Positions 36,056 to 47,700 of a DNA stretch of 64,000 nt are shown piece after piece. Location of the stretch: contig CM054179.1 of assembly GCA_028829895.1 (NCBI GenBank), positions 73,671,663 to 73,735,662 on the forward strand, read 5' to 3'. The translations under genes were made by a program, and so were the position numbers. The stretch comes from Sinotaia quadrata (taxonomy: Eukaryota > Mollusca > Gastropoda > Architaenioglossa > Viviparidae). Numbering within the stretch: position 1 is the stretch's first letter; each line of letters opens with the position of its first letter. The notes beneath the pieces are model-generated. The model was not told where the DNA came from, ran no database searches, and saw nothing but the letters and a program-made list of their open reading frames with translations.

Positions 36056-36334
36056 TTGGTCAATAAATTTAACAATTAATTTATTAAATCACCATAATTT
36101 TCCTTGTTATAAGTTAGAGACATGACCCATTATGTCTTTACACTTAGGGTATACAAGAGCAAATCATATTTAAAAATCATTATCATTATTTCTTTTCTCT
36201 TTGTGATAGGAAAATACAACATACACAATCATATTAGCATCATATAAATGAACTCTGGGTAGGATTATTCTTTCCTCTTTATGTAAAGAAGATACAAAAT
36301 ATTTATATAAAGATTTCACAGCAATACAAAGACT

Positions 36335-36560
36335 TACACTTCCATCTCTACTGATCTGGACAAATAGTCGACCCCTAAATTGTCGGTGCCTTTGATGACT
36401 TCCACAGTATATCTATACTGTTGTAGTAGTAGTAATGACTAACTGGGTCAAAAGCCCGTTTGCCTTAGTCAAGTGAACTAAGTAGTTGATATGTTGGTGA
36501 TCTGTCTGAACAAATTTTTCAACAATTGTTTTTCACATTTACTAATTTCAACACAATTGG
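36335..36560 (-). pseudogene. Ty3/Gypsy-like pol remnant (RNase H region)
   Basis: The minus strand reads, with one frame change, KFVQTDHQHINYLVHLTK then QYRYTVEVIKGTDNLGVDYL followed by SRS. This follows the Gypsy RNase H pattern of a TDH motif, a Leu/Gln-rich spacer and 'IKG.DN..AD.LSR'. A stop codon and the frame change show that it is dead. Confidence 0.6.
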
Positions 36561-36609
36561 AACAAATTTGAACTCATTCCCGGACAGAGCCTACCCAATA
36601 TATGGGTAA

Positions 36610-36735
36610 CCACTTAGTCATTGGTTATGATTATTATTAATTAATTAATCATCCATAACTAATAACAAGGGATGAGAAACTTAATTTATGATATTAATAA
36701 TTCTCCAACAGGCACCATTCATCTCTCACTTGGCG
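36610..36735 (+). repeat. direct repeat, right copy (about 125 bp)
   Basis: Partner of 35928-36055. It begins cttagtcattggttatgatt and ends near ctctcacttggcgg. Confidence 0.6.
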
Positions 36736-36739
36736 GATA

Positions 36740-38733
36740 TGTGGGTGCTGTAAACATTTTCTCTCTTATCTACCATCACACAATATTCCATAGGTGGAAA
36801 ACTTCTTACTAAATGAGAAGACAAATCCATCTTAAATCTATATTTAGTGAGCTCCCATCCACCCACTTTCTTCTTCAAATTAAGGTTATCGATATGTGTA
36901 AGAGGGTCAATAAATTTTTATTAAATTAACATTCAAATATAGCTACATGTAGATACAATAAAAAAGATTACTTGACATCGGTATTTCCACAAAACTCATG
37001 TTGAATAATTTTTTGTACTATACAATCTTATATCTAAAAAAAAATACAATTCAAAAATACAAATCACAGGATAGTTCTTATTTGAGAATAAAAATAGAGT
37101 TATTAGAGATAATTGATAATAGTTTGTACACAACCTGATTTAGGTGTTGTCTCAATAGTCTTTTGCACGCTTTTGCAACAATGTCACAAGTTATTGTTCA
37201 GATCAACAATGTCTCTCTTCACATTGAAAACTGCTTGTTCTCTCAAAGCTAATCTGGGTGCCTTTTTTCGCTGTACTAGATCATTCAAGCAGAACAACAA
37301 CTGTAGCGATTTCTAGTAACTTCCCTGTACCAGAAATAGCTTGATGTAGTCAAAATACCTTGCCACCAATACATCAATAGGGTTCAGTGTATTCTTACAG
37401 TGCAGTAGAGACTTCCCACATCTACCATGGAGATTCAAATCATACACAGAAGAAAGATTGCTTTACTCTGAAAAATATAATCAGGGAGCAAATGCTGAGT
37501 TTCCAGTTTTTCTAACTCCATTCTTTCTTAAATTTAAGTCTCAACTTATAGTTTCTTGCAACAGTATGTATTAATCCAATACATGCACACAATGTAATAA
37601 ATACAGCATTATAGTTTTATGAGCTGTTTCACTAGAACAATGTCAGGTGTTAGCATACTACATATAAGCATCATAGTTCAAACATTTGTAGAAATAATAG
37701 TCTACTCACATAATACATCACTATGTAAAATGCAAGTATAACTTATCAATAGCAAAAATGCATGAAATATTTCTAAGTCCATTCTCTCTCAATCAGTATT
37801 TATCTCACCATTAAGCTAATGTCCGCCTTTCAAGATTGGACTTCTTGCCACACCAAATTCAAAGTGATTAGACAATAGATTTTTCTACTGCAGGTAAACT
37901 TTTTTATTTCAGCCCATTGGTTGGTCTCATTCTCATAAATCTTAACCATTAGGATAATAAAAACAACTCACCCAAATGAACTAGTTTGCATTACATCAGC
38001 AATTTCTAGCATATTCTCAACTAGAGTGTTTACTCCAACTCAGACACTTCCCAAAATACCATCATAAGGAATGCCCAAGGTCAGGTCACTTCAACAATTT
38101 ATATAACAATTAAATTTTAAAATAGGGATAGGCAAATTTACTCCACACAATGATTTCTTCCCCAGGAAAAATAATAAGATAGGTGTATATGAGACTATGG
38201 AGTTCTTTTACTCATAGGATCATAAAAGGGGAAATCACTCTTTATATCAAAACACATTCTCATGTTGATATTGTCTGCACTTTTACACACACATTCTATA
38301 TAAGATTATTTATATCCTCATTCCATTCTAATACAAAATTAGTTTACGAATAAATACAATTACCCATTTTATTAATCTTTTTGTGTACTTTTCTTTGGCA
38401 ATTTTTTGTTTGTTTGCTTTTTGATTAAAAGAAAAATTTAATTTTCACAACCACTGGATACCGATAAGTCAGAATTGGTGTTGATATCAGAGTGCACTAA
38501 TTATTTGTTTACAGAATATACCTGCATTGTTTTGTTTGTTCATCATTGCCTACAGTAGCTAATAAGTAAAATTTAAAAAAAATTCTGCTAATGTTCCTAG
38601 TCTTTTGTTTTATCTTCATTTTTTCTTTCTTCAGCAATGGTTTGATATTAAATAACAAAGACAATTACCATTATATTTCATTGAAAGAGGGTTGTTGTTT
38701 GTGTTGTTAGAAAACCCCAAATCATGTTTGCAG
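36740..38733. other. no gene recognised; possible 5' intron of eIF4G copy B
   Basis: AT-rich DNA. I looked for an exon encoding the eIF4E-binding motif (Tyr-x4-Leu-hydrophobic in a YDREFLL-like context) expected just upstream of copy B's MIF4G exons and did not find one I could defend. Confidence 0.35.
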
Positions 38734-38778
38734 CCTGAAAACCAGTCAAACCTTACAACTGCGAATGCCCTTGACAAG
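38734..38778 (+). CDS. eIF4G: eIF4G copy B, probable 45-bp exon before MIF4G
   Basis: Between acceptor gtttgcag and donor GTGAGA, 15 codons, phase 0 to 0, which fits the next exon. It encodes [15 protein letters not shown]. In vertebrate eIF4G the stretch after the eIF4E-binding motif runs 'KPEGLP....VVLDKA', so Pro-Glu at the start and Leu-Asp-Lys at the end agree in spacing. The match is short, so this is only probable. Confidence 0.5.
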
Positions 38779-41700
38779 GTGAGAAATTTAAATGCCATGA
38801 TTTAAATTTATATTTTACTGTCCTTTTAACTCATCAGTGGCCATAGTCATACTTCAGGGCTTTTGCTTTTATGACATCAGAGGCCATAGTCAAATGTAAT
38901 GGTTTTTACCTTCTGTGATGTGCATGACTAAAATCTCTTCTCATAGCTTTTGTCTTCTGTACATTAATGTCCTTGACATTATCTCTAGAAATAGTACTAA
39001 CATCACCAGACTAGCTAGATGTATTATAATTTGTGAGGCCAAATAAATGCTTGATGCTTTACCTACTTATTCATTCATTGGGGGCTGAAGTGTATTACCT
39101 TAGGTCAAGCTTGAGAGGTCGCGCCTATTCATAGAGATACACTGGAAGAGTACTTTTATCCATGCTGGATTGGCTCATTGGATGATACATTATCATGTGA
39201 GAAAGAAGATGAAAACATAAAAGGTCTGTCTGCCAGTAAAGCTTTAGGAATGGAAAATATCACCAATACCATTAGCTTTGACAAATAAGTCTGGCAAAAT
39301 GAGTGAATTAAACTTTTTGATCACACAGACAATGGTGTGTGCTGGAGGCAACATTTTTGGTAATGGGAGTCTTCTAGTGCTGTAATGATTGATACATTTT
39401 AAAATTTAATTTCTTGCACTAGTTACAACTGAACAAACAGTGCATGCATTTTTTAAATTTAAAATATTTGACTTCTAATTGCTATGCTTGTTTATATTTG
39501 TGTGCTGCTAAATGAATCAAAATTTATTTTAGATTTTAAATTTGTTTTTGTTTGGGTGTTTTGCATCAGTCTGAGAGGCAAAGTTCTAAAAGACAAAGTT
39601 CTGAAAGCAAACTTTCAAAACAGAAGGAAAGTAAAGGAGAGGAAGAATCTATCCCTGGTAGTGGTGCTCAGCGTATCATTCGTAATGTCTCCATCATCTT
39701 CGATGTACAACTTCACAAAGCTCAGAACCCCTACAGGCCTGGAATCATACATGCTGCTGACAAAGAAGAGGCAGAAAGTGAAGTTGGTTTTCACATATTG
39801 TAATATTTTGCTGTCTTTGTAAACAAGAGTCTGTCTCATTTGTGTACTGACATGCTTTAAATCTTACTGTATGCATGCATCAGATGTGTACATATATGAT
39901 TATTATTTTTTAATTCAACCAATTTTTTTTCCCCATCAAAACATTAACTTTTAAAGTGATTGTCACAATATAAGATCATTGATAATGCAAAAATAGGGGG
40001 GGGGATTGTGCACTTTAAAACTAGAGTATCCATTAAACAGGTTACCTGTTTAACATTATTCTTAAATAAATTACTTGCCAAACAATTCAAATTTAACTGG
40101 AAATTGTACTTTATCAGATTTAACATGCAAGTTCAAAGTTAAGTTCTAAATCCAGTTATTAGAATTTCTTATATACTTTATTTCCAATGAATATGGTGAT
40201 GGAGAGTTATACCTTAAATTATCCTGTTATTTTTCTTTCTTTCAGCATTACATTCAGCAGAGCCTTAAAAACGTATTTATAAAATATATATCTGTACATT
40301 TTTTATGATAAATTTACAAATTCTAGAATGCTGAAGACAATAACATTTTACTTCAAGCCAATGCATGGCTAATATTAAGTTTCCTTTACCACCATTTAAA
40401 CATGAAAGATTTGTCTTCCTTATCAAAGGGAAGCAAATACATTGTGTGATACTGTGATCACAAGGTGATTAATTTCTCCAGAAAACAATGAGAGTATTTT
40501 TATTGCAGTGTACTTAATTAAATAAGAAAAAAAGAGTACTTCTTATAGTTTAATACATTTTTATGTTTATAGGCTTATTTTTATGAGATATTTTATATTA
40601 TTTTTATAAGATTAAGATATTTTATGTATATTTTTGTGTCATCTTTTTATTGTTAGTTCTTTTTCTGTTTTGACCTCAGTATCTTTACAGACAGTTTAAG
40701 GCCATTTTGAACAAAATTACCCCACAGAAATTCTCCACCCTTGTGCAACAGGCATTGGAACTGAAAATTAACACAGAAGAGAGAATGAAAGGAGTCACAG
40801 ATCTTATATTTGAACAGGTAAAAGGTGATTTTTTGAGTGTTTGTTATTGTTATGAGTTTCACTCAAGTTATAGAGTTTACCTGGATGAGCTTTGTCATTC
40901 AGAATTTTCATGACATAGGAATTATGTATTCAACAGTGAGTTTAAAGTGTAATTTTGTTTCAGTTTCAAGACAGAATATTCATAATTAATAAAATCTCAT
41001 TGCAAATTTTATATATATATTTTTTATTCCCTTATCTAGTCATACAATAAACTTATCAAATTACACTTTTTATCAGATGGAATCAGCAATATTTTTTAAA
41101 TATAGATTTCCAGAAATATATAAAAATAAATGACCAATTTTCTCTCTTTGTCTGGACAAACATTTTCTCCCACCCCACATATCTAAAATCAAACCACATC
41201 AAAAGCCAGTTTAGATGCTTAATCATATTTACATAGCAATGTTCATGATAAACAAAGACAGCTACTTTGAACTTGTAAATGTATCTTTATGTGACTTGAA
41301 TGCCATTGTAATAGTAGGTCATAGAGATATTATGTTATGTATTTAAATTGTATTAATTACTATGACTGCAGTAAAATCATTCAATGATGTCATGTTTTAT
41401 TTTAATTAACTTAAGCCAACATTGACCTGGGCAGACCAAGGTAATTCTGTAAACTTTTTGACCATGTGTGATTTCTTTTTTACCTGTTAATGTCTGTCTT
41501 AGATGTTAGTTGGTTACTTTAGAGCAGTGGTCCCTAGTCTAGTATGCATGAGTGCTATGGTGCCTGCCAAGGCATCTACGTGCACCCATGACAAGGTGTA
41601 AAAAGTAGTGCAATAAAAGTAGTGTGGATATAGGCTGTACCATCCAACCTAATGTTACACATTATAGGTTCTGTGAAATCATTCAAAATAAGCTTTGGAA

Positions 41701-44700
41701 AATTGTTGGCACCTGCAAAAATTTGAATGTGCTCTTAGCCACAAAAAGGTTGGGATCATATCTTTAGAGCAGCAATTTTCATCTTTTTTAATTTACAGTA
41801 CACTAAACAAGGTACTAAAATTGTCAGGGCACACCATCAGTTGTATAAGGAGATATTTTTTTTCATTAGAGCAACAATATTTAATTTAAAGGTTAAAACA
41901 TGCTTTGTCATTTCACAGCTGTGAAAGGCTTAAACTGTTTTCATTCTTATCGACCTTTTATGAAAAAAACCAGTACTTCTAAAACTTTAACTCTGCAATT
42001 TTTTTTTTTTAATTTTTCAAATTTTTTCTTGCTATTTTTCATCCTTCACCCAAACTCCCAATCTTCCCCCCAAACACCTGCAGACCCTTTGTGGCACATT
42101 GGTTGAAAAACACTGCTTTAGAATTTTGCACAGCACATCTCTGAGCTACACTGGGCTTTACCATAATGCACTAAAGGTTTCTTGGCTGCTCATAAGTTCA
42201 CCATTTCAAATAACAGATCTCTGAACTGCATTAGAGTTCACCTCTATGCACAGAATTTTGTGCTGCACTGGATGTCACCATTGCACACTACAAGTCACTG
42301 TTGTACACAAAAGGTTCTGGGCTACACTAGAAGTCACCATTGCACACTACAAGTCACCATTTGTTCACAACAGGTCTTTGGCTACACTGGAAGTCACCAT
42401 TGTACACAACAGGTCTCTGGGCTACACTGGAAGTCACCATTGCACACAACAGGTCTCTGGGCTGCACTGGAAGTCACCATTGCACACAACAGGTCTCTGG
42501 GCTACACTAAAAGTCACCGTTGCACACAAGTCTCTGGGCTATATCAGAAGTTATCATTGCACACAGCAGGTCTCTGGGCTACACTGGAAGTCACCACTGC
42601 ACACAACAAATCTGTGGGCTATACTTGAAGTCACCACTGCACACAATAAGTCTCTGGCCTATACTGGAAGTCACAATAGGTCTCTATACTAAAAGCACAA
42701 TAGGTCTCTATACTAAAAGCACAATAGGTCTCTATACTAAAAGCACCATTGCACACACTATGCCTCTATACTGAAAGTCACCATTGCACACACTATACCT
42801 CTATACTGAAAGTCTCCACTGCACACAATAGGTCTCTATACTGGAAGTCATCATTGCACACAGCAGGTCTTTGAACTACACTCTCCTAATGAAAGACTTT
42901 CAATGTTTTGATTTTGCACAGTGACATGGTTTTATTCATACAGCTTAAATTTCTTTGCAAAGTTGATGAATTATTTTGAAATGAATAATTTTTTACCCAT
43001 ATTTTTCCTTAAAAACACTTACTGATGGATTTCTTTGTAGTTACCAATGAATATACATTTTTAATTTAAGAATAACCACTCTTGGAAAAATAGGTTTTTA
43101 AAAAAGTATTAATAGGAAATGTAAATTTTGCATTCTCTTTTAACCAATGAACTGCTCTAACTTAATATTGACTAAAATTTTAACATATGCATTAATATAA
43201 GTATGCACATACACACAGAACACACATTCTAGTTATTTATTGACTTTACTGCCAGACCTGAAATAAGCAAACTGTATGTCATTATATATTATACTTATAT
43301 TTCAGTCTTCTTTCTGTATTTAATTGTGTTATGTTTTTATTATCATGATTATAAAAGTTTGCAAACCACCTTGAAAGCTGTCACTCGTACTTTTTATATT
43401 TATTTCACACATTCAGGTTATACTTACACTAATACACAAATTGCAGGTGTATTAGTAAAATATTACAGATAAATAAGTCAGCAACACAAATGTGTATGTT
43501 AATTATTGTGATCAGTATCCTGAAAGCAAGCAAAGATTGTTTCTTCTGTTTGCTTTCAGAATATTTTTTATTTGCAAATGTACAGTATTTGTATTTAGCA
43601 CAGTTGGTTTGTTCTTCAGATTTGCAGACAGTTGTGCATCAATGCTGCTTTCCAATTCATTTACCTCATTCTCTTTGCTTTGCATCATCATGCTTGTTTG
43701 CATCATTTTGAACTAGTCTTCAGTTTGCATCAACCTGCTTCAGTTTGAATCTTTTGGATCTAGTTTTAACTTTGCATCATCATGCTTCAGTTTGCATCAG
43801 TTTGATCTAATCTTCAGTTTGCATCATTTTGATCTAATCTTCAGTTTGCATCATTTTGATCTAATCTTCAGTTTGTATCATTTTGGTCAATATGAATTTA
43901 TTTCATAAAGTCTTCATTGTGTGTGATCTGGCTGTAAAATGTGCTACAACTGGTTTTGGTCAAACTAAGAAATGGATAAATGTAAATGTGTACCATTGAC
44001 ATAAAATACAAGTAGAGATACACACACACACACACACACACACCACTTAATTATTACCAGTATGAAAAAAGAAAATTTCTCTTACATATGATGCCTAGAA
44101 CATACAGAGTTATCAGCCAGAAATTGCATTCTGAGCTTTCTATATGTAAGTATTCAATACACTTAGTCCTGTAACCCACACTTTATATGCCCTCAGAAGA
44201 AAATAGTTTGGGTTGAGTGACAAACCATATATGCAATGCTTCTTTCACTTCTGATCTCTAGCTAAATAGCCACCTCTCAAAGTGTTTCAGAGTGGACCAA
44301 ACAGTAGAGAGTCAGGAAGAGCCAGATCATGTCTATATGAAAGATGCTTCATTGCCATTGAGTTCAGATGGTGGAAGGTTTCTGTATGGTTTGAGTGCCA
44401 ATGTGTGGAAAGTGAACCAATGTTAAGTTGGTTTCAGCAATACTGGCCAGTCAGACATTTCACAGTCAACTAAGTTTTTTTGCTTTTGCCTGTGTGCAAA
44501 ATAAACAGTGCATCCAACACAACAAGTTTAAAAATAAATCAATGCAAAACCTTTATGACTTTCCTGCATGTGAGCCAGATGTTTGATGCCTTATTGACAG
44601 CCAACCGAATTTGATTTTAGAATTAATAAAATTAAAAGAGTGATCAGTCCCCATTATATTACTGGAAGTGATACGTCATAAATGAGCAAAATGCTTTGTT

Positions 44701-47700
44701 GATTGATGACTGTGCTTGTTGAGGGAGTATTCTAAAATTTAAAGTTTCATAATATTTGTAAACCCACACTTCGCATACATATCTGTGGATACCCCTCAAC
44801 TCTTTATTTTTATTATTTTAGGGTTGTTCAAGTACATGCTCAGTAGTAAAATTTGCACCTGCACATGTGAAGTATGCTTTGAATATTGAACTCTTGTGTA
44901 TGATATATTAAGTTATATACAGTGTATTAAGTTTATACAGTTAAAGAACAGGTTGAATATTGAACTCTTGTGTATGATATATTAAGTTAAATACAGTGTA
45001 TTAAGTTTATACAGTTAAAGAACAGGTTGAATATTGAACTCTTGTGTATGATATATTAAGTTTATACAGTTGAAGAACAGGTTGAATATTGAACTCTTGT
45101 GTATGATATATTAAGTTAAATACAGTGTATTAAGTTTATACAGTTAAAGAACAGGTTGAATATTGAACTCTTGTGTATGATATATTAAGTTTATACTGTA
45201 GCCCTTGTTTAGGTATTTGTGTGAGTCATCATGTATGTGTATAGTCGCATCCCCACGCTATGCAGCAAAGTAGGTCATCGGCCGCTAGTGTGAATCACCG
45301 GTGAGTGCGTGCTTTTATTGTTTATGACCACTCCCTTTGTTTTAAAGCGCGCGCTATATTGACGCTAGCTGTGTTAGAGTATATGTTTTTATTGTTATAT
45401 ATTGTTTTAGGTAGTTAGTGAGTGAAGTTGATATTTATATAGTTAGAAAGGAGATAGTTTATATTTTTAATTGATGTATTTTTGTATGATGTATAATGTT
45501 ATTGTATTTGTGTATTTTGCAATTTATGTGTGTGTGAATGCTTTTTCTGAAGCCCGCCAACACAGATTTTATTTTATTAAAGGTTTAATTCTTCAGATTA
45601 TATATATAAAAAGATTGGTATATTAAAGGATAATTAAAGTAGTTTCACTATATATTTGAATTATTATGTAATTGTTAGGCATATAGCTATAATTGATAGT
45701 GGAAAGCAAGTAAAGAAACACAAAAGTTATTTTTAGAAGCCTTTTCACACTAGATTTTCATTTTCATAACCCGTGGGCTTCGGGGAGGCCCGCTCCTATA
45801 GGATATAATGAGCGTGTGTGGTTTGAGTGAACTACTACAGTTAGAGTCACCTAAAGTCTCGGCATTGGTAGCAGAACTACTACTAAGAGCGTCTGCCTCT
45901 GAGTCCCGTCCTTGGTCGTCTGTTGGCGGTGTGCCGTTGAAATAAAGATAGATGAAAATGTAAAACACGTGTTGCGTGTTCTGCTGCCTCTCTCCTGCTG
46001 TGGCTGCCGTAGCGGTATTGTCTGCTTGTCTGTCTTATCATCATCGTCATCGTTCATCCAGTCATCTCCTCGCATCCTAGTGTGACCCATATGACGAACA
46101 ACTACAACAACCACACTCGGTCCATTCCATCAACAAAATTGGCGCTGCGAGCAGGATGGGCCCAAAGGTTGCAAGGAATGGCCAAACAACATTTTCTGGC
46201 TGGACAGACGGACGGCAGCCATTAACATCATAGCAGAGAGGGACGGCAGTGGCAGCCGACATGGCCCTGACAGCACACCGCATGGCGCTAACAACGCGCC
46301 GACGACCATCCATCGCGGCACGACGGACGCCAACTTCATGGCAGAGAGGGACGGCAGAGGCAGCCGACATGGCCGTGACAGCACACCGCATGGCACTGAC
46401 AAAACGCCGACGACCATCCATCGCGGCATGACGGACGCCAACTTCATGGCAGAGAGGGACGGCAGAGGCAGCCGACATGGCCGTGACAGCACACCGCATG
46501 GCACTGACAAAACGCCGACGACCATCCATCGCGGCATGACGGACGCCAACTTCATGGCAGAGAGGGACGGCAGAGGCAGCCGACATGGCCGTGACAGCAC
46601 ACCGCATGGCGCTAACAACGCGCCGACGACCATCCTTCGTGGCATGACGGACGCCAGATATCACCAACAACAGCAAAAAAAAGGGTCGGGACAAGCTAAA
46701 GACGTATTTTTCACTCAACTACATAAATCACAAACTTTGTGCCCTTTGTTAAAAAGGTATGGACGGTATTAGACATTTTTTTAGAAAGAAGAAGATTGGA
46801 AAAAAAAAATGTGTCACAAACATTTGCTTTATTTGAAAGACACAAAGTGATCTTTTTTAGTGCTAGTACTTAGTGTAGATTTTAATTTTAATTTGTATGT
46901 TTATGTGATTATTTTAGTTGGAAATTTTTAGGCTAAAATGTGCAGCATTAGAAAGTTGTATTGAATATGATCAAGTTTTTAAAAAAAAAAAGAAAGAATA
47001 TATAGATATTTAGATGTTTTATTGAAATTGTGCTAAATTCGGGCGTGCATTTATTTTGCTGTGTGATGTTACTGCATAGGTATTGGAATGTAAGTTTTTG
47101 TGGCAATACCTATTTTGTTAAGTAAGAACTTATGTCCCGTGTGGTAATATAGTTTGTAGTTGTATTTTTGTTTTAGAGTTTCGCTGGGTTAGGAATTTGG
47201 AATTCCTTGGCTAGCCCTAGTTCATCACTGAGGTTTGGCAAAAGATAGTTTGCATCCTAGTGAGTGGTCTATGTGTTGTTAGGTTTAGTCAGGTCACTGG
47301 ACGCTGGCTGGAAATCGTTTCTTTTGTTACGTGTTTCGTCTGATTAGATGTGTAGCAGATATTTGTTTATTCATACTGTGTACTGGAGCCAGGATGCTCA
47401 GAAGGTATTTATTTTGGTTACTTCTTTGGTTCTTTTTTTTTTGACAGCTGATATGCTGCAGTTTTGTTTAAATATTGCTCTCAAGGTAGGTGCACAAGAG
47501 GGGAGGAGCTTAAAAGCACCCTGCTTGTCTGCACTGGCGCCAAGCCCCTTGAGGTTTGCAATATAGGTTTTAAAGGAGCAGGAGGAAGCTCCAGGAAAGT
47601 TTTGGTGAGTTGACAGCTGTGATGCTGTATTGATTTTGTGAGTATTATACATTGCTTCTAGAGGTTATGTAGCAGTGAGGGGAGGAGCCTAAAAGCAACC

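Noticed and set aside
39552..39569. ATG at 39552 as a possible translation start for copy B
   Set aside because: It lies upstream of a good acceptor (gcatcag at 39569) whose exon matches eIF4G internal sequence; the in-frame ATG is intronic by the simplest reading, although a short eIF4G form starting here cannot be fully excluded.
42182..42692. Two overlapping frames of 148 codons on the + strand
   Set aside because: They run through the 40-bp minisatellite. Repetition keeps frames open and the peptides have only repeat composition.
46077..46718. 213-codon frame on the minus strand and 171-codon overlapping frame
   Set aside because: They cross the boundary of the left LTR and the 108-bp array. 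Openness follows from a repeat length divisible by three; no domain, and antisense to the element.
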